A stretch of DNA of 64,000 nucleotides from Streptosporangiaceae bacterium (lineage in GTDB: Bacteria; Actinomycetota; Actinomycetes; Streptosporangiales; Streptosporangiaceae). A model generated the notes under the pieces. That model made no database searches. It was not told where the DNA came from and worked only from the letters and a program-made list of their open reading frames with translations. Positions 63,686 through 64,000 of this stretch are shown one piece after another; within the stretch, counting starts at the first letter, position 1; the number at the start of each line of letters is the position of its first letter. The position numbers were made by a program, and so were the translations under genes. The stretch spans positions 1-64,000 of the forward strand of contig JAOPYK010000038.1 in the NCBI GenBank assembly GCA_025964695.1, read 5' to 3'.

Positions 63686-63727
63686 TATTTCCTCTCTGTT
63701 CATCAGGGGTGTCTACGCTCGGCCGCC

Positions 63728-64000
63728 GTGTTGAGAACACTGGGACAACGGGCCAAACTGATCGTTTTTCTGTCCGGTCTGAGCTGGCGGCAGCTGCGCG
63801 ACGATCCGCTGCGGGCGCTGCAGCTGGCCGTGCGGCTGCTCCTGCGGGTTGCCCCCGCGCGGCTGGTCCCCACCCGGTTGCGGACCCGGCTGGCCGCCGT
63901 CGCCGTGCCGCGCCCCCGTGACCCGGATCGCGAGGCTCGCGATCTTCAGGCTCTCCTCGATGGCGGACCGGAGGCGGGTCGTGCCGGGAACCGGTTGCCG
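63728..64000 (+). CDS. Partial gene at right edge
   Basis: GTG at 63728 opens a frame with no stop to the window end (91 codons). It starts MLRTLGQRAKLIVFLSGLSW and continues with Leu/Arg-rich amphipathic segments such as LRALQLAVRLLLRVAPARL, then RPRDPDREARDLQALLDGG. Codon use is that of a true gene. It is divergent from wecB, sharing a 42-nt spacer. Probably another polymer glycosyltransferase or its N-terminal extension; the domain lies outside the window. Confidence 0.7.
   Translation, partial: MLRTLGQRAKLIVFLSGLSWRQLRDDPLRALQLAVRLLLRVAPARLVPTRLRTRLAAVAVPRPRDPDREARDLQALLDGGPEAGRAGNRLP

Noticed and set aside
1-64000. tRNA, rRNA, transposase, phage or plasmid genes
   Set aside because: No cloverleaf-like sequence ending in a 3' acceptor stem, no transposase motif and no terminal inverted repeats were found by eye in any gap.

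Overview
The window is GC-rich DNA from an actinomycete. The evidence is a WhiB regulator, a three-gene F420 pathway set (fbiA, fbiB, fbiC), an LCP-type cell-wall ligase, DUF3499 and DUF5719 proteins, strong third-position GC bias, and frequent GTG/TTG starts. The gene order from the SIS/phosphomannose isomerase to fbiB resembles the mycobacterial manA-manB-whiB2-fbiA-fbiB region. The many surface-polymer genes would suit a filamentous genus such as those of the Streptosporangiaceae. That placement is an inference from gene content only. I see no tRNA, rRNA, IS element, prophage or CRISPR array.

1-3.5 kb: a histidine kinase/response regulator pair and a secreted DVWAVG-repeat propeller. 3.5-15.4 kb (mostly minus strand): CDF metal transporter, phosphosugar isomerase, Trm112-like protein, phosphomannomutase, DUF3499, a degenerate zincin-like protein (plus strand), DUF5719 protein, a giant glycosyltransferase with a repeat tail, WhiB, and a four-TM protein with a Q/Y-rich tail. 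15.5-22.7 kb: fbiA and fbiB (plus strand), then a substrate-binding/VWA protein and fbiC (minus strand).

23-33.3 kb: a small membrane protein, an AlkA-like DNA glycosylase, a sugar nucleotidyltransferase, a GT4 enzyme and a methyltransferase (minus strand); a flippase-like membrane protein overlapping thioredoxin (plus strand); then GT4, polyprenol-P-sugar-type GT2 and a large membrane protein (minus strand).

33.4-44.5 kb (plus strand): TIGR03089 protein, LCP ligase, two tandem acyltransferases, two large GT2::TagF-like fusions and a small unknown protein. 44.6-45 kb is a scar with a truncated secreted-protein leader and the last ~50 codons of a lost membrane glycosyltransferase, next to a PIG-L deacetylase lipoprotein. 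47-56.3 kb is a seven-gene minus-strand operon (GT2, DUF2304, flippase, TarS-like GT, three membrane proteins of which two are tandem paralogues). 56.6-64 kb has an AftA-like membrane glycosyltransferase, a polyprenol-phosphate mannose synthase, a wecB-coiled-coil-double GT operon, and a partial gene at the right edge.

Taken together, the mannose activation genes (isomerase, mutase, nucleotidyltransferase, Ppm1) can feed lipid-linked mannose to the membrane GT-C enzymes. WecB supplies UDP-ManNAc for a teichoic-acid-like linkage unit. The TagF-like proteins could polymerise glycerol- or ribitol-phosphate type chains, the TarS-like protein and acyltransferases would decorate them, the flippase would export lipid-linked intermediates, and the LCP protein would attach the polymer to peptidoglycan. 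This reading is inferred from gene families and context.
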